From: Deltaproteobacteria bacterium | GTDB taxonomy: Bacteria; Desulfobacterota; RBG-13-43-22 | NCBI GenBank assembly: GCA_016219065.1 | Contig: JACRCK010000099.1 | Span: forward strand, 1 to 41,688 | Length of the DNA stretch: 41,688 bases | Direction: 5' to 3' | Shown here: positions 15,078 through 23,390 of the stretch, piece after piece | Layout of the letters: each line of letters starts with the position of its first letter | How positions within the stretch are numbered: position 1 is the first letter of the stretch | Translations under genes and position numbers: made by a program | The notes under the pieces: generated by a model | The model's database searches: none | Seen by the model: the letters and a program-made list of their open reading frames with translations, nothing else | Told to the model about the DNA's origin: nothing

Positions 15078-15106
15078 GCACAGCCCCGCGTTGCGCGGGG
15101 CTGTGC
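15078..15106. terminator. Perfect 13-bp palindromic hairpin with 3-base loop
   Basis: GCACAGCCCCGCG, loop TTG, CGCGGGGCTGTGC. Gene-free gap 14952-15234, between two minus-strand genes; without T-run. It is a strong structure and may terminate transcription from the binding-protein side or be a dispersed palindrome. Confidence 0.5.
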
Positions 15107-15114
15107 TACATCCC

Positions 15115-15137
15115 CCCACCTCCTGGCAAGAGGTGGG
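15115..15137. terminator. Second hairpin, 8-bp stem
   Basis: CCCACCTC, 7-base loop, GAGGTGGG, starting nine bases after the preceding palindrome. Confidence 0.4.
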
Positions 15138-15234
15138 AGGACGTTTCGGTGATTTGCGTTTTGATCAATTGAATTTGTCTCGAATTTCGAATTTCGGGTT
15201 TCGAATTTAGCTCCAGCCTTTCAACTGCCAGCGG

Positions 15235-16365
15235 CTAGGGATTCAACGTGGTCAGATAGACGAATTCCCCATTTTTAACGGTCAGGATCACGGCCGGTTT
15301 CACCGCATTGCCGTCCGGTCCGATATCCATGACCCCGGAAACCGCGTGGAATTTTTTCGTCTCCGTCAAGGCCTGACGAACCTTCACTCCTTCCGTGGTC
15401 TTGGCTCGTTCCATGGCGTCCAGGAGCACGAAGTACGCATCCGCCCCCAGGGCGTGGAAGGCCGTAATATCCTTTTCCTTGGGAAACTTTTTGCGGAATT
15501 GCCCGATGAACTCCCGGGCTAGCGGAGTGGAGGCCCCCTTCAGGTGAAAGTGGCCGATAAAATGAATCCCCTCCACCGCCGGCCCGCCGATCTGAATCAG
15601 CTCGGGGGTCTGGGCCCCGTCGGACCCGAAGATGGGCAGGTTCAGCCCCAGTTCCTTGGCCTGGCGGGCGATGAGGGCGTCTTCCGTATAGTAATTGGGG
15701 ATAAACAACACCTCCGGTTTGGCGGCCATGATGGTGGACAGTTGGGCGGTAAAATCCTGGTCGCCGCTCTGGCAGAAGGTTTCGGCAACGATTTTCCCAC
15801 CCAGGCGGGTGAAAGCCTTCTTGAAAAATTCGGCCAGACCCACGCAGTAGTCCTGGGACTTATCGGTCAGGATGGCCGCCCGGCGGGCCCTGAAATTCTG
15901 ATAGGCGAATTTGGCCGCTGCTTCGCCCTGAAAGGTGTCCAGGAAACAGACCCGGAAGACGTATTTCTTCCCCTGGGTGACCAGAGGGTTGGTGGCCGTC
16001 GGGGAGACCATGGGGACCCGGGCCTTTTCGGCAATGGGCCCACCGGCCAGGGTATTGCCGCTGATGGCCTCGCCGATGATGGCGGACACCTTATTGTTTT
16101 CAATGAGCCGGCTGGCGGCATTGGCGGCCTCGATTTTATCGCTTTTGGTGTCCACCAGGAACAATTCCACCTTTTTACCCAGCACGCTGGGTTTCAGGGC
16201 CTGGGCCGTTTGAATGCCGGCCCACTCCATCTGGCCGAAAGAGGCCACGCCCCCGGTCATGGGCAGATAGACACCGATCTTGACCGTGTTCTGGGCGGAA
16301 ACCGCCGAAACCATCACCAGGCCTAGGACCAGTCCCCATACCATCCATTTGATTTTCAAGATCAT
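15235..16365 (-). CDS. Orphan Liv-type ABC substrate-binding protein
   Basis: 376 residues. ATG at 16365 with GGAGG eight bases upstream. Residues 1-25 form a signal peptide ending VSAVSA-Q. The mature part has the two-lobed type I periplasmic binding fold of the LivK/Peripla_BP_6 family: KIGVYLPMTGGVASFGQMEW at the start, SAIIGEAISGNTLAGGPIAEKA, ARVPMVSPTATNPLV, FRVCFLDTFQGEAAAKFA, YYTEDALIARQAKELG, and GSDGAQTPELIQIGG. No permease or ATPase gene is next to it, so it may feed one of the two Liv-type transporters in this window or act as a receptor. The ligand (amino acid, aromatic acid or fatty acid) cannot be told. Confidence 0.9.
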   Translation of the reverse strand: MILKIKWMVWGLVLGLVMVSAVSAQNTVKIGVYLPMTGGVASFGQMEWAGIQTAQALKPSVLGKKVELFLVDTKSDKIEAANAASRLIENNKVSAIIGEAISGNTLAGGPIAEKARVPMVSPTATNPLVTQGKKYVFRVCFLDTFQGEAAAKFAYQNFRARRAAILTDKSQDYCVGLAEFFKKAFTRLGGKIVAETFCQSGDQDFTAQLSTIMAAKPEVLFIPNYYTEDALIARQAKELGLNLPIFGSDGAQTPELIQIGGPAVEGIHFIGHFHLKGASTPLAREFIGQFRKKFPKEKDITAFHALGADAYFVLLDAMERAKTTEGVKVRQALTETKKFHAVSGVMDIGPDGNAVKPAVILTVKNGEFVYLTTLNP

Positions 16366-16394
16366 CCTGCAGCCCTCCGGGGTATGTTTTTTCT

Positions 16395-16487
16395 TAATTG
16401 ATCATAAATTGTTAATTGTTAGTTATTGGTTTACATTTTTACCGCAATTCGACGTTCGATGTTCGATGTTGGATGTTCAATGTTCGT
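16395..16487. repeat. AT-rich array followed by heptamer array
   Basis: 16395-16430 repeats AATTGTTAATTGTTAGTTATT-type units; 16448-16487 is a GATGTT heptamer array (GACGTTCGATGTTCGATGTT and on). It fills the gap between the Der gene end and the binding-protein gene. Confidence 0.55.
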
Positions 16488-16490
16488 CTT

Positions 16491-17807
16491 TTAATCGGTC
16501 TTATCCCTTTTCCTGAAAACCACCCGGATCGGACACTGGTCGAGTTTAAAATGCTCCCGCAACTGGTTGATCAAAAACCGTTGATAGGAGAAATGGATCT
16601 TCTCCGGATAATTGGCGAATAACAGAAAGGTCGGCGGTTTGGTCCCGGTCTGGGTCCCGTAATAGATTTTCACCCGCTGCCCGCCCCGCAACGGCAGCGC
16701 ATGGCTTTCGATGATCGTCTTCAACGCCTGGTTCAAAGGGCCGGTGCCGATTTTTAGGGTATATTGCCGATAGACTTCCTGGGCGGTGCTCATCAACCGG
16801 CCCAGGCCGTAGGCGTTCAGGGCCGACAGGGGCAGAAAAGGGGCAAAGGTCAGGTATTTGAGCTGATAGCGCAGTTCTTCGATGAAGGGCTTTTTTTTAG
16901 TGGCTTTCGGGAGGAGGTCCCATTTGTTGATCCCGATCAGACAGGCTTTGCCCTTTTCGTAGGCCAGTCCGGCGATCCGGGCATCCTGATCGGTGACCCC
17001 GTCCTGGACATCCAGCAGGATAACCGCCAAGTCGCAGCGGTCCAGGGTTCTCAGGGCCTCCAGGACGCTGTATCTTTCCAGGCGCTGGGAGATGCGGGAT
17101 TTGCGGCGGATGCCGGCCGTATCGATCAACAGGTATTTCTGACCGCGGTAATCGAAAGCGGTATCGATGGCATCCCGCGTGGTGCCGGGGATGGGGCTGA
17201 CAATCACCCGGTCCACCCCCAGGAGGGCATTGACCAGGGAGGATTTCCCCACGTTGGGGCGGCCGAGAATGGCCAGGGCGATGCGGTCTTCGGGGACTTT
17301 TTCCTCCGCTTCCGCAGGCAGGAGCCGGATGATCCGGTCTTTCAGCTCGTTGATCCCGAGTCCGTGCAGGGCCGAGACCGGAATCATGGCCTCGATCCCC
17401 AGCCGATAATAATCGGTCAGGCCTTCCTCCCGCCGGGGATTATCTATTTTATTGACCGCATAAATAACCGGTTTTTCCGTCCGCCGCAGCCGGTTTGCCA
17501 CCATTTCATCCGTCGGAGTCAGTCCGGCCCGGCCGTCCCCCACAAAGACGATTACGTCGGCCTCTTCCAGGGCCAGCTCAATCTGCTCCTGCATTCCCCC
17601 GCCGATGGGCCCGTCCTGGTTCCATTCAAACCCGCCAGTGTCGACCAGGGTCAGGGCCTTCCCTTCCCAGACCTGGTCCTGGTAATTCCGATCCCGGGTC
17701 ACCCCCGGCTGATCGTCCACTATGGCCTTGGGTTTTCTAATCAAACGATTGAACAGGGTGGATTTCCCCACATTGGGCGCCCCGACCAGAGCCACGATAA
17801 ATCCCAT
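16491..17807 (-). CDS. der: Ribosome assembly GTPase Der (EngA)
   Basis: 438 residues. ATG at 17807 overlaps the TAA of the upstream kinase gene (TAATG), so translation is coupled; the frame extends to 17870 without family similarity. Two GTPase domains in tandem, the hallmark of Der: first GAPNVGKST (about 8-16), DDQPGVTRDR, DTGG, NKID; second GRPNVGKSS (about 180-188), PGTTRDA, DTAG, NKWD. A C-terminal KH-like domain (KIYYGTQTGTKPPTFLLFAN) completes it. Der acts in maturation of the 50S ribosomal subunit and is essential in most bacteria. Grouping with cell-wall recycling genes is unusual. Confidence 0.96.
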   Translation of the reverse strand: MGFIVALVGAPNVGKSTLFNRLIRKPKAIVDDQPGVTRDRNYQDQVWEGKALTLVDTGGFEWNQDGPIGGGMQEQIELALEEADVIVFVGDGRAGLTPTDEMVANRLRRTEKPVIYAVNKIDNPRREEGLTDYYRLGIEAMIPVSALHGLGINELKDRIIRLLPAEAEEKVPEDRIALAILGRPNVGKSSLVNALLGVDRVIVSPIPGTTRDAIDTAFDYRGQKYLLIDTAGIRRKSRISQRLERYSVLEALRTLDRCDLAVILLDVQDGVTDQDARIAGLAYEKGKACLIGINKWDLLPKATKKKPFIEELRYQLKYLTFAPFLPLSALNAYGLGRLMSTAQEVYRQYTLKIGTGPLNQALKTIIESHALPLRGGQRVKIYYGTQTGTKPPTFLLFANYPEKIHFSYQRFLINQLREHFKLDQCPIRVVFRKRDKTD

Positions 17808-18802
17808 TAAAATTCTCCCAGAAATCGCCTCAGGCCGCGATAGCCTTTGAAGGCCGGAAAATTGATCCAACGCTTCAGATTGGTCACGGCAGGAACGATA
17901 AATTGTTCGAAAGAATGTTTACCTTTAACGCGGCTCAGGAAGCTGAAGGCCCCCAGAATCTGGAGGTTCCGCTGCAAGCCGATGAAATGATAATTCTCGA
18001 TAAATTTATTTCGGTTGAATTTTATTCTATCAAGTAAAAGTTGAATATAACAATCCCTGATTTGCTCCTGCAGAACCGGTTCCAGCCGGACGTAGGGATC
18101 GATGAGCAGGGAGGCCAGATCGTATTGAGGCGGGCCCAGGCGGCCGGCCTGGAAATCGATCAACCCGTAGCCGTTCTCCCGGACCATGATATTGCGGGAT
18201 TGAAAATCCCGATACAAAAAAAGGTGATTTTTTTCCTCGTCGATCCGTCCGGCAATTTCCCGCATCTCGGAACGGATCCTCTCGCTGACGGCCAGACCCA
18301 AAAAGCCCCCGACAAATTCGCGAATAAAATATTCGCTTTCCCGCTTCCAGGAAAAATCGCCGTCAAAGAGAGCCGTATCATAGCACCAATCCGTCCGAAA
18401 TCCTTCCCGGCCTTCGACCTGGATAGTAATCAATAACTTTATAATTTCAAGATATTTATTCAATATAAAAGGAGTTTTTTGGCCTTTGATCGCATCGGCC
18501 AGAGACAGGTCTCCGAAATCCTCCAGTAAAAATTGGCCCCTTCGTCCGCTGTAATCGTACACCACGGGACAGGGCAGTCCCTTGGACCTCAGGTGAGAGG
18601 CGATCCAAAAAAAAGAATCGTTTTCCGAAGGGCATCCGGTCATCCCCGCCGGGTAATGAACCAGAATAAGGGCTTTCCGCCCGCAGTAGACCCGGAAAAC
18701 CAGCCGGTCCGATCCATCCCCTTTCAGCGGTTTGACCCGGATCCGGCCGCAACAACCCAGATCCGGCAATTTTTTAATCAAGTAATAGTTTATGTTTTTC
18801 AT
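17807..18802 (-). CDS. Sugar kinase of the AmgK/aminoglycoside phosphotransferase family
   Basis: 331 residues. APH-type kinase fold: N-lobe with GDGSDRLVFRV, catalytic loop LYRDFQSRNIMV (about 196-207) and metal site LIDFQAGRLGPPQYDLASLL (about 213-232). The loop has Tyr where the family usually has His (HRD), while Asp and Asn are kept. The gene starts directly after the stop of the nucleotidyltransferase gene and overlaps der by one base. Pairing of an APH-like kinase with a MurU-like nucleotidyltransferase is the arrangement of AmgK-MurU, which phosphorylate N-acetylmuramate at C1 and activate it as UDP-MurNAc in peptidoglycan recycling. The substrate here is inferred from that neighbour. 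Confidence 0.8.
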   Translation of the reverse strand: MKNINYYLIKKLPDLGCCGRIRVKPLKGDGSDRLVFRVYCGRKALILVHYPAGMTGCPSENDSFFWIASHLRSKGLPCPVVYDYSGRRGQFLLEDFGDLSLADAIKGQKTPFILNKYLEIIKLLITIQVEGREGFRTDWCYDTALFDGDFSWKRESEYFIREFVGGFLGLAVSERIRSEMREIAGRIDEEKNHLFLYRDFQSRNIMVRENGYGLIDFQAGRLGPPQYDLASLLIDPYVRLEPVLQEQIRDCYIQLLLDRIKFNRNKFIENYHFIGLQRNLQILGAFSFLSRVKGKHSFEQFIVPAVTNLKRWINFPAFKGYRGLRRFLGEF

Positions 18803-19756
18803 TTAACATATTATTTTATTTATTATATTTTCTTTAATTAAAAATCCATCAGCTATAATGGAATTTTCAATGAAGATCCCCTCCCCTACTCGGACGCCTT
18901 TCCATAAAATGGAATTACGTACTCGGCAGCCGCTCCCAAGACGGCAGTGTTCACCAACGGACCCCCACCCTTCCAGTCGCACCCCGGTCGCTATTTCGGC
19001 TCCGGGATCGATGCACCAATTCCGAGCATCGTCCGGTTTACGGCAGGGGAAATCCAAAGGGGGGCGGAATTCCCCGGATAAGATTTCCCGATGCAATTCC
19101 CGATACGATTCCGGGTTACCCATGTCCCGCCAGTAATGGTTCCTGGAAACGTACCCCCGGACCGGCAGGCCTTCGTCGATCAGTTTCTGATATTGAGGGA
19201 TGATATCATAGAATCCGACCGGAGGGAGCCGATCAAGAATTTTACGGCGCAGCAGGTGGATCCCGGTAAAGGCCCGAGTTCCGTGCGGAACCCTGAATTT
19301 CAGAATGTCGCCCTCGGGGGAAAGAACGATATTGTTGAATTTCGGATGGTCCTGCAGGATCAGGGTGGCCGGCTCCCCGTGGCTCCGGTGGAATTCGAGA
19401 GCCGGGCCCGGATCGATGTCCGTGACGATATCCCCGTTTAGTACCAAAAAAGATTCTTCCCGCCAGAAGTCCGCCGTATTTTTCAGGCCCCCGCCGGTGC
19501 CGAGGATTTCCGTTTCAGGGCGGGGCTCAATTTCCATCTCCGGGTTCTCCCCGGCGTAGGTTTCCAGAAAAGCGCCGATCTGGCGGCCCAGGTGATGGGT
19601 ATTTACGATCACCCGGTTGAAATGCCGCCGCCGCAGGTAGTCCAGATTCAGGGCCAGTAGAGGAAGGTTCAGGACCGGGAAAAGGGGCTTGGGTTTATGC
19701 CGGGTCAGGGGCAGCAGCCGGGTGCCTTCTCCGGCGGCCAGGATCATGGCTTCCAT
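18803..19756 (-). CDS. Sugar-1-phosphate nucleotidyltransferase (MurU-like)
   Basis: 317 residues. Residues 1-235 are an NTP-transferase domain: AMILAAGEGTRLLPLTRHKP with the GxGTR nucleotide loop and KPKPLFPV, GTGGGLKNTADFW, metal site LNGDIVTDID, and later FTGIHLLRRKIL and YWRDMGNPESY. About 245-317 are left-handed beta-helix hexapeptide repeats (IDPGAEIATGVRLEG, WGSVGEHCRLGSG, VRNSILWKGVRVGEG), absent from the shortest MurU proteins and resembling GDP-mannose or glucose-1-P enzymes. With the adjoining kinase it probably converts a sugar-1-phosphate, most likely MurNAc-1-P, into its UDP derivative. Other hexoses are possible. Confidence 0.82.
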   Translation of the reverse strand: MEAMILAAGEGTRLLPLTRHKPKPLFPVLNLPLLALNLDYLRRRHFNRVIVNTHHLGRQIGAFLETYAGENPEMEIEPRPETEILGTGGGLKNTADFWREESFLVLNGDIVTDIDPGPALEFHRSHGEPATLILQDHPKFNNIVLSPEGDILKFRVPHGTRAFTGIHLLRRKILDRLPPVGFYDIIPQYQKLIDEGLPVRGYVSRNHYWRDMGNPESYRELHREILSGEFRPPLDFPCRKPDDARNWCIDPGAEIATGVRLEGWGSVGEHCRLGSGCRVRNSILWKGVRVGEGIFIENSIIADGFLIKENIINKIIC

Positions 19757-19792
19757 GGTTTGGTATAAAATAGTTGTTATACTATGTCATCC

Positions 19793-19828
19793 AATCAATA
19801 ATTAATTGTCAGTTAATAATTAATTATG
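19793..19828. repeat. AT-rich degenerate repeat array
   Basis: AATAATTAATTGTCAGTTAA followed by TAATTAATTATGG; same family as at 11110-11145 and 16395-16430. Lies in the gap upstream of the nucleotidyltransferase gene. Confidence 0.5.
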
Positions 19829-19889
19829 GATGTTGAATGCCTGCAAACAATACTTCACTCGGAAGTTTAATGCCAGGATAAAAATACGC

Positions 19890-20594
19890 TTACAGGCCCA
19901 GATAGGCTTCCTTGACGTGGGGATTGTACAACAACTCCCGGCCGGTTCCCTCCAGGACGATCCGGCCGTTTTCCAGGACGTAGGCCCGATGGCAGATCGA
20001 AAGGGTGTGCTTGACATTTTGCTCGACCAAAAGGACGGTTACGCCTTCCTGGTTGATCTTCGGGATCATCCGAAAGATCTCCTGAACCAGGACCGGGGCC
20101 AACCCCAGAGAGGGTTCATCAAACATGAGCAGTTTGGGCAGGGACATCAGTCCCCGGCCGATGGCGCACATTTGCTGTTCCCCCCCGCTTAAGGTACGGG
20201 CGGATTGTTTGCGCCTTTCTTCCAGCCGAGGGAATAGGCTATAGACCCATTGCAGGGAGTCTTTCCTTTTGGCTTTGGCCTTGGCGGACAGGGAACCCAT
20301 GATCAGATTTTCTTCCACCGTCATTTCCGGAAACAAACGTCTTCCCTCCGGCACATGGGCAATTCCGTGTTCGATGGTTTTGTGTTCGGGAATTTGGTCC
20401 AGCCGAATCCCGTCCAACTCGATGGATCCTTTACGAGGGCGGAGGAGGCCGGAAATCGTGCGCAAGGTGGTAGATTTCCCCGCCCCGTTGGCACCTACCA
20501 AGACCAGGATCTCTTTTTCCCGGACCTCAAAAGAGACCCCCCACAAAACCTGGACATCCCCGTAAGCGACGTCGATATTACTGACTTTGAGCAT
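19890..20594 (-). CDS. livF: Liv-type ABC transporter ATPase F (operon 1)
   Basis: 234 residues. The ATG at 20594 has GGGAG six bases upstream and is preferred to the ATG at 20600, which touches that site. Walker A GANGAGKST, Q-loop, signature TLSGGEQQMCAIGRGLM, Walker B LLMFDEPSLGLAP, H-loop VLLVEQN. VLQ-type C-terminal end HVKEAYLGL is characteristic of LivF. Couples ATP hydrolysis to import through LivH/LivM. Last gene of operon 1; overlaps livG by 17 bases. Confidence 0.94.
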   Translation of the reverse strand: MLKVSNIDVAYGDVQVLWGVSFEVREKEILVLVGANGAGKSTTLRTISGLLRPRKGSIELDGIRLDQIPEHKTIEHGIAHVPEGRRLFPEMTVEENLIMGSLSAKAKAKRKDSLQWVYSLFPRLEERRKQSARTLSGGEQQMCAIGRGLMSLPKLLMFDEPSLGLAPVLVQEIFRMIPKINQEGVTVLLVEQNVKHTLSICHRAYVLENGRIVLEGTGRELLYNPHVKEAYLGL

Positions 20595-21306
20595 ATTCAT
20601 CTCCCAGGTAGGCCTCGATCACCTGTGGATTCCTGGAAACCTCTTCCGGAGTCCCTTCCGTGATGGTTTGCCCGTGATGAATGGCCAAAATTCTTTTCGA
20701 GATGGTCATGATGACTTTCATGATATGCTCGATAATGATGATGGTGACCCCCCGGCGGTTAATGGCTTTGATCAGTTCGATGGCTTGATCGACTTCCCTG
20801 GGATTTAACCCGGCGCAGGTTTCATCCAGGAGCAGGATCTCGGGCCGGGTGGCCATGGCCCGGGTAATTTCCAGCCGTTTGCGCAGGCCGATGGGCAGGC
20901 CCTTGGCCGTCTGGTCCTGGTAAGCGGAGAGACCGCAAAAATCAATCATCTCCAGCGCCAGTTTCTGAGCCTCCCGGGTGGAATGGACCCGGCAGAAGGC
21001 CGAGGCAATCACGTTATCCAGGACGGTCATACGGGCCAGGGGTTTGACCACCTGAAAAGTCCGGGCGATACCCAGGTGACAGATTTGGTGGGTTTTCTTG
21101 CGGGCGATGCTCCGCCCTTGGAAGAGGAAATCTCCGGAGGTCAGGGGAAAATAATTATTGATCAAGTTGAATATCGTAGTTTTCCCGGAACCGTTGGGCC
21201 CGATCAATCCGAAAATTTCTCCCGACTCCACCTGGAAACTCACCCCGTTCACGGCCATTAACCCGCCGAATGATTTCACCACATCGCGCGCTTCAAATAG
21301 GGCCAT
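20578..21306 (-). CDS. livG: Liv-type ABC transporter ATPase G (operon 1)
   Basis: 242 residues from the ATG at 21306 (the frame reaches 21528 without similarity). Walker A GPNGSGKTT (about 36-44), signature replaced by LPIGLRKRLEITRAMA as is normal in LivG, Walker B ILLLDETCAGLNP, H-loop IIIIEHIM, end NPQVIEAYLGDEY. Gene spacing of 11 bases to livM. Partner of LivF in the heterodimeric ATPase. Confidence 0.94.
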   Translation of the reverse strand: MALFEARDVVKSFGGLMAVNGVSFQVESGEIFGLIGPNGSGKTTIFNLINNYFPLTSGDFLFQGRSIARKKTHQICHLGIARTFQVVKPLARMTVLDNVIASAFCRVHSTREAQKLALEMIDFCGLSAYQDQTAKGLPIGLRKRLEITRAMATRPEILLLDETCAGLNPREVDQAIELIKAINRRGVTIIIIEHIMKVIMTISKRILAIHHGQTITEGTPEEVSRNPQVIEAYLGDEYAQSQ

Positions 21307-21317
21307 AGTCGAATCCT

Positions 21318-22283
21318 TTAGGTCTGGGACTTTTTGACGAAAACGCCTTTGATCTTGGCCCAGTCCCCCACCAGGCCGTTGGACAGGAAGAGGATGGTCA
21401 GGACCACCAGGATGCCGAAGGCCAGGGCGTGCCCGTGGCTGATCCATTGGGGGCCCCAACCGAAAAGGGCGGTACGAAAAAGTTCTTGAATTCCGACCAT
21501 GACCAGGGCGCCGACCGCCGGGCCCCACAAGGTGGCTACGCCGCCGATAATGCCCACCAATATGGCCTGGATGGAGATATCATGCAGGGAAAAGACCACC
21601 GAAGGATCGATGAACCCCATATAATTCATATAAAAGGCGCCCACGGTCCCGGTAAAAAAAGAGCTGATCATCAGGGAGGCATTTTTATACCTAGTGGTGT
21701 TGATGCCCAGGGATTCCGCAGCGTCCTGGTCCTCCCGGATCGAGAGAAAATAGTATCCCCATTTGGAGTTCATGGTCAGATGAACGATCCCGAGGCAGGC
21801 GGTCGCGATGCCCAGAACGATATAGTAATACGGGAGCTTGCTGGTAAAGGTCGGGATGATCAGGATGCCGACCATGCCTTCGGTAAAGTTCACCCAATTG
21901 TTGGCCACCAGCCTCAAGATTTCCCCGGAAGCCAAAGTGGCCAAGGCAAAGTAAGGGCCTCGCAAGCGAAAGCAGAGGTAACCGATCAAGATCCCCAGGA
22001 GTACCGCGGACCAGCCCCCCCCCAGCATCCCCCACCAGGGGGAGAGGCCGAGTTTGGTATGGAGGATGCCGGCCGTATAAGCACCGATACCGAAAAAGGC
22101 CGCATGGCCGAAGGAGACCTGACCGGTGTACCCGGCCAATAGATTCCAGGAAGACCCGATGATAACCCACATGAGGACCAGTATCATGAGATGTCGATAA
22201 TAGTCCTGCTGGACAATCAAGGGCAGCAGGGCGGCCAGGATCAGTATGATCAAGCTGGACAGGCCCCGAGCAGGTTTTTTCAT
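21318..22283 (-). CDS. livM: Liv-type ABC permease M (operon 1)
   Basis: 321 residues, ATG at 22283 with GGAGA upstream. About nine hydrophobic helices; the family signature SSWNLLAGYTGQVSFGHAAFFGIGAYTAG lies near residues 44-72 (read here in two overlapping motifs: NLLAGYTGQVSFGHAAF and GIGAYTAG). GIIGGVATLWGPAVGALVM is the coupling-loop region. Inner-membrane channel half; pairs with LivH. Confidence 0.94.
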   Translation of the reverse strand: MKKPARGLSSLIILILAALLPLIVQQDYYRHLMILVLMWVIIGSSWNLLAGYTGQVSFGHAAFFGIGAYTAGILHTKLGLSPWWGMLGGGWSAVLLGILIGYLCFRLRGPYFALATLASGEILRLVANNWVNFTEGMVGILIIPTFTSKLPYYYIVLGIATACLGIVHLTMNSKWGYYFLSIREDQDAAESLGINTTRYKNASLMISSFFTGTVGAFYMNYMGFIDPSVVFSLHDISIQAILVGIIGGVATLWGPAVGALVMVGIQELFRTALFGWGPQWISHGHALAFGILVVLTILFLSNGLVGDWAKIKGVFVKKSQT

Positions 22284-22340
22284 GGCCAGGTCTCCTTCCG
22301 AACCCAGAGGCCTCTCCCCGACGGCAAAGGCCCCGGCGAA

Positions 22341-23324
22341 CTAAATTTTAGTCACCCGCTTCAACCCTCCCGGCAGAAAGATCAGCACCAAGAGAAATAT
22401 GACCATGCCCACGGCGTCCTTATAGCCCATAGAGATAAAGGTGGCGCCGAGAGACTCATAGACCCCCAGAGTCAACCCTCCCAGAATGGCCCCCACGGTG
22501 CTGCCCATCCCCCCCAGGATAGTGATGACAAAGGCTTTCAAGGTAAAAGGGCCTCCGATGTCGGGAAAGAGATAATAGACCGGGAGCAGCAGTGATCCCG
22601 CCGCGGCATCCAGGGCTGAACCCAACGCATAGGTGGTGAAGGTGATTTTCCGCTGGGGGATGCCCATCAGTACGGCCGCATCCTTATCCTGGGCGGTGGC
22701 CCGGATGGAGCGCCCGATATCGGTTTTCATCAGGAAGAAAAAAAGTCCGATGGTGAGCACGATAGCGATCAGAAAGGCAATGGCCAGGGGATAGTTGAAA
22801 GAGATGCCCCCCAGATAAAAGGCCTTATTGGCGTAGCCGGTTCTCACGGACTGGTAGTTGGAGGTAAACCAGAAACGGGCGATCTCCGTCAGACAAAGGC
22901 CGATACCTACGGTCATGAGGACTTGGTTTTCCGGCAGGATGGATTCTTTGCCGATCAGGGGATCCAAAAGGTATTTTCCGATAAAAAAGGCCAAGATGAA
23001 TAAAGCCGGCATGGTCACCAGAATCGACAGATAAGGGTCCATGCTCAAATATTTGAAGCAGACGAAGGTAATGTACATGGAGGTCATCAGGATCTGACCG
23101 TGGGCCAGGTTGATGATGCCCATCACCCCCATAATCAGGGTCATGCCGATCCCGATCAAGGCGTAAAGCCCCCCGATCAGCACGCCAATGATCACGGTCT
23201 GGGTCATCTGGAACAGGTCACCGACCCCCATCACCCCCAGGGCCATACCGATCAATACCAGGCCGTAGGGGAGACCGATCAGGATCAGGGCCGCTACCAC
23301 CAGGATCCGGAAAAGAATAGCCAT
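22341..23324 (-). CDS. livH: Liv-type ABC permease H (operon 1)
   Basis: 327 residues from the ATG at 23324, with GAAGGA upstream; the frame extends to 23381 without similarity. Hydrophobic throughout, about eight helices. [20 protein letters not shown] and [17 protein letters not shown] are the family N-terminal signature; the loop [15 protein letters not shown] and [16 protein letters not shown] the coupling region. 66 bases downstream of the binding-protein gene. Confidence 0.94.
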   Translation of the reverse strand: MAILFRILVVAALILIGLPYGLVLIGMALGVMGVGDLFQMTQTVIIGVLIGGLYALIGIGMTLIMGVMGIINLAHGQILMTSMYITFVCFKYLSMDPYLSILVTMPALFILAFFIGKYLLDPLIGKESILPENQVLMTVGIGLCLTEIARFWFTSNYQSVRTGYANKAFYLGGISFNYPLAIAFLIAIVLTIGLFFFLMKTDIGRSIRATAQDKDAAVLMGIPQRKITFTTYALGSALDAAAGSLLLPVYYLFPDIGGPFTLKAFVITILGGMGSTVGAILGGLTLGVYESLGATFISMGYKDAVGMVIFLLVLIFLPGGLKRVTKI

Positions 23325-23390
23325 GGTTCTATCCTTCGGTTTTATTGGTGGGGGCAGGCGTTTGGGTCCGCCCACCCCCATGAGGATGGG

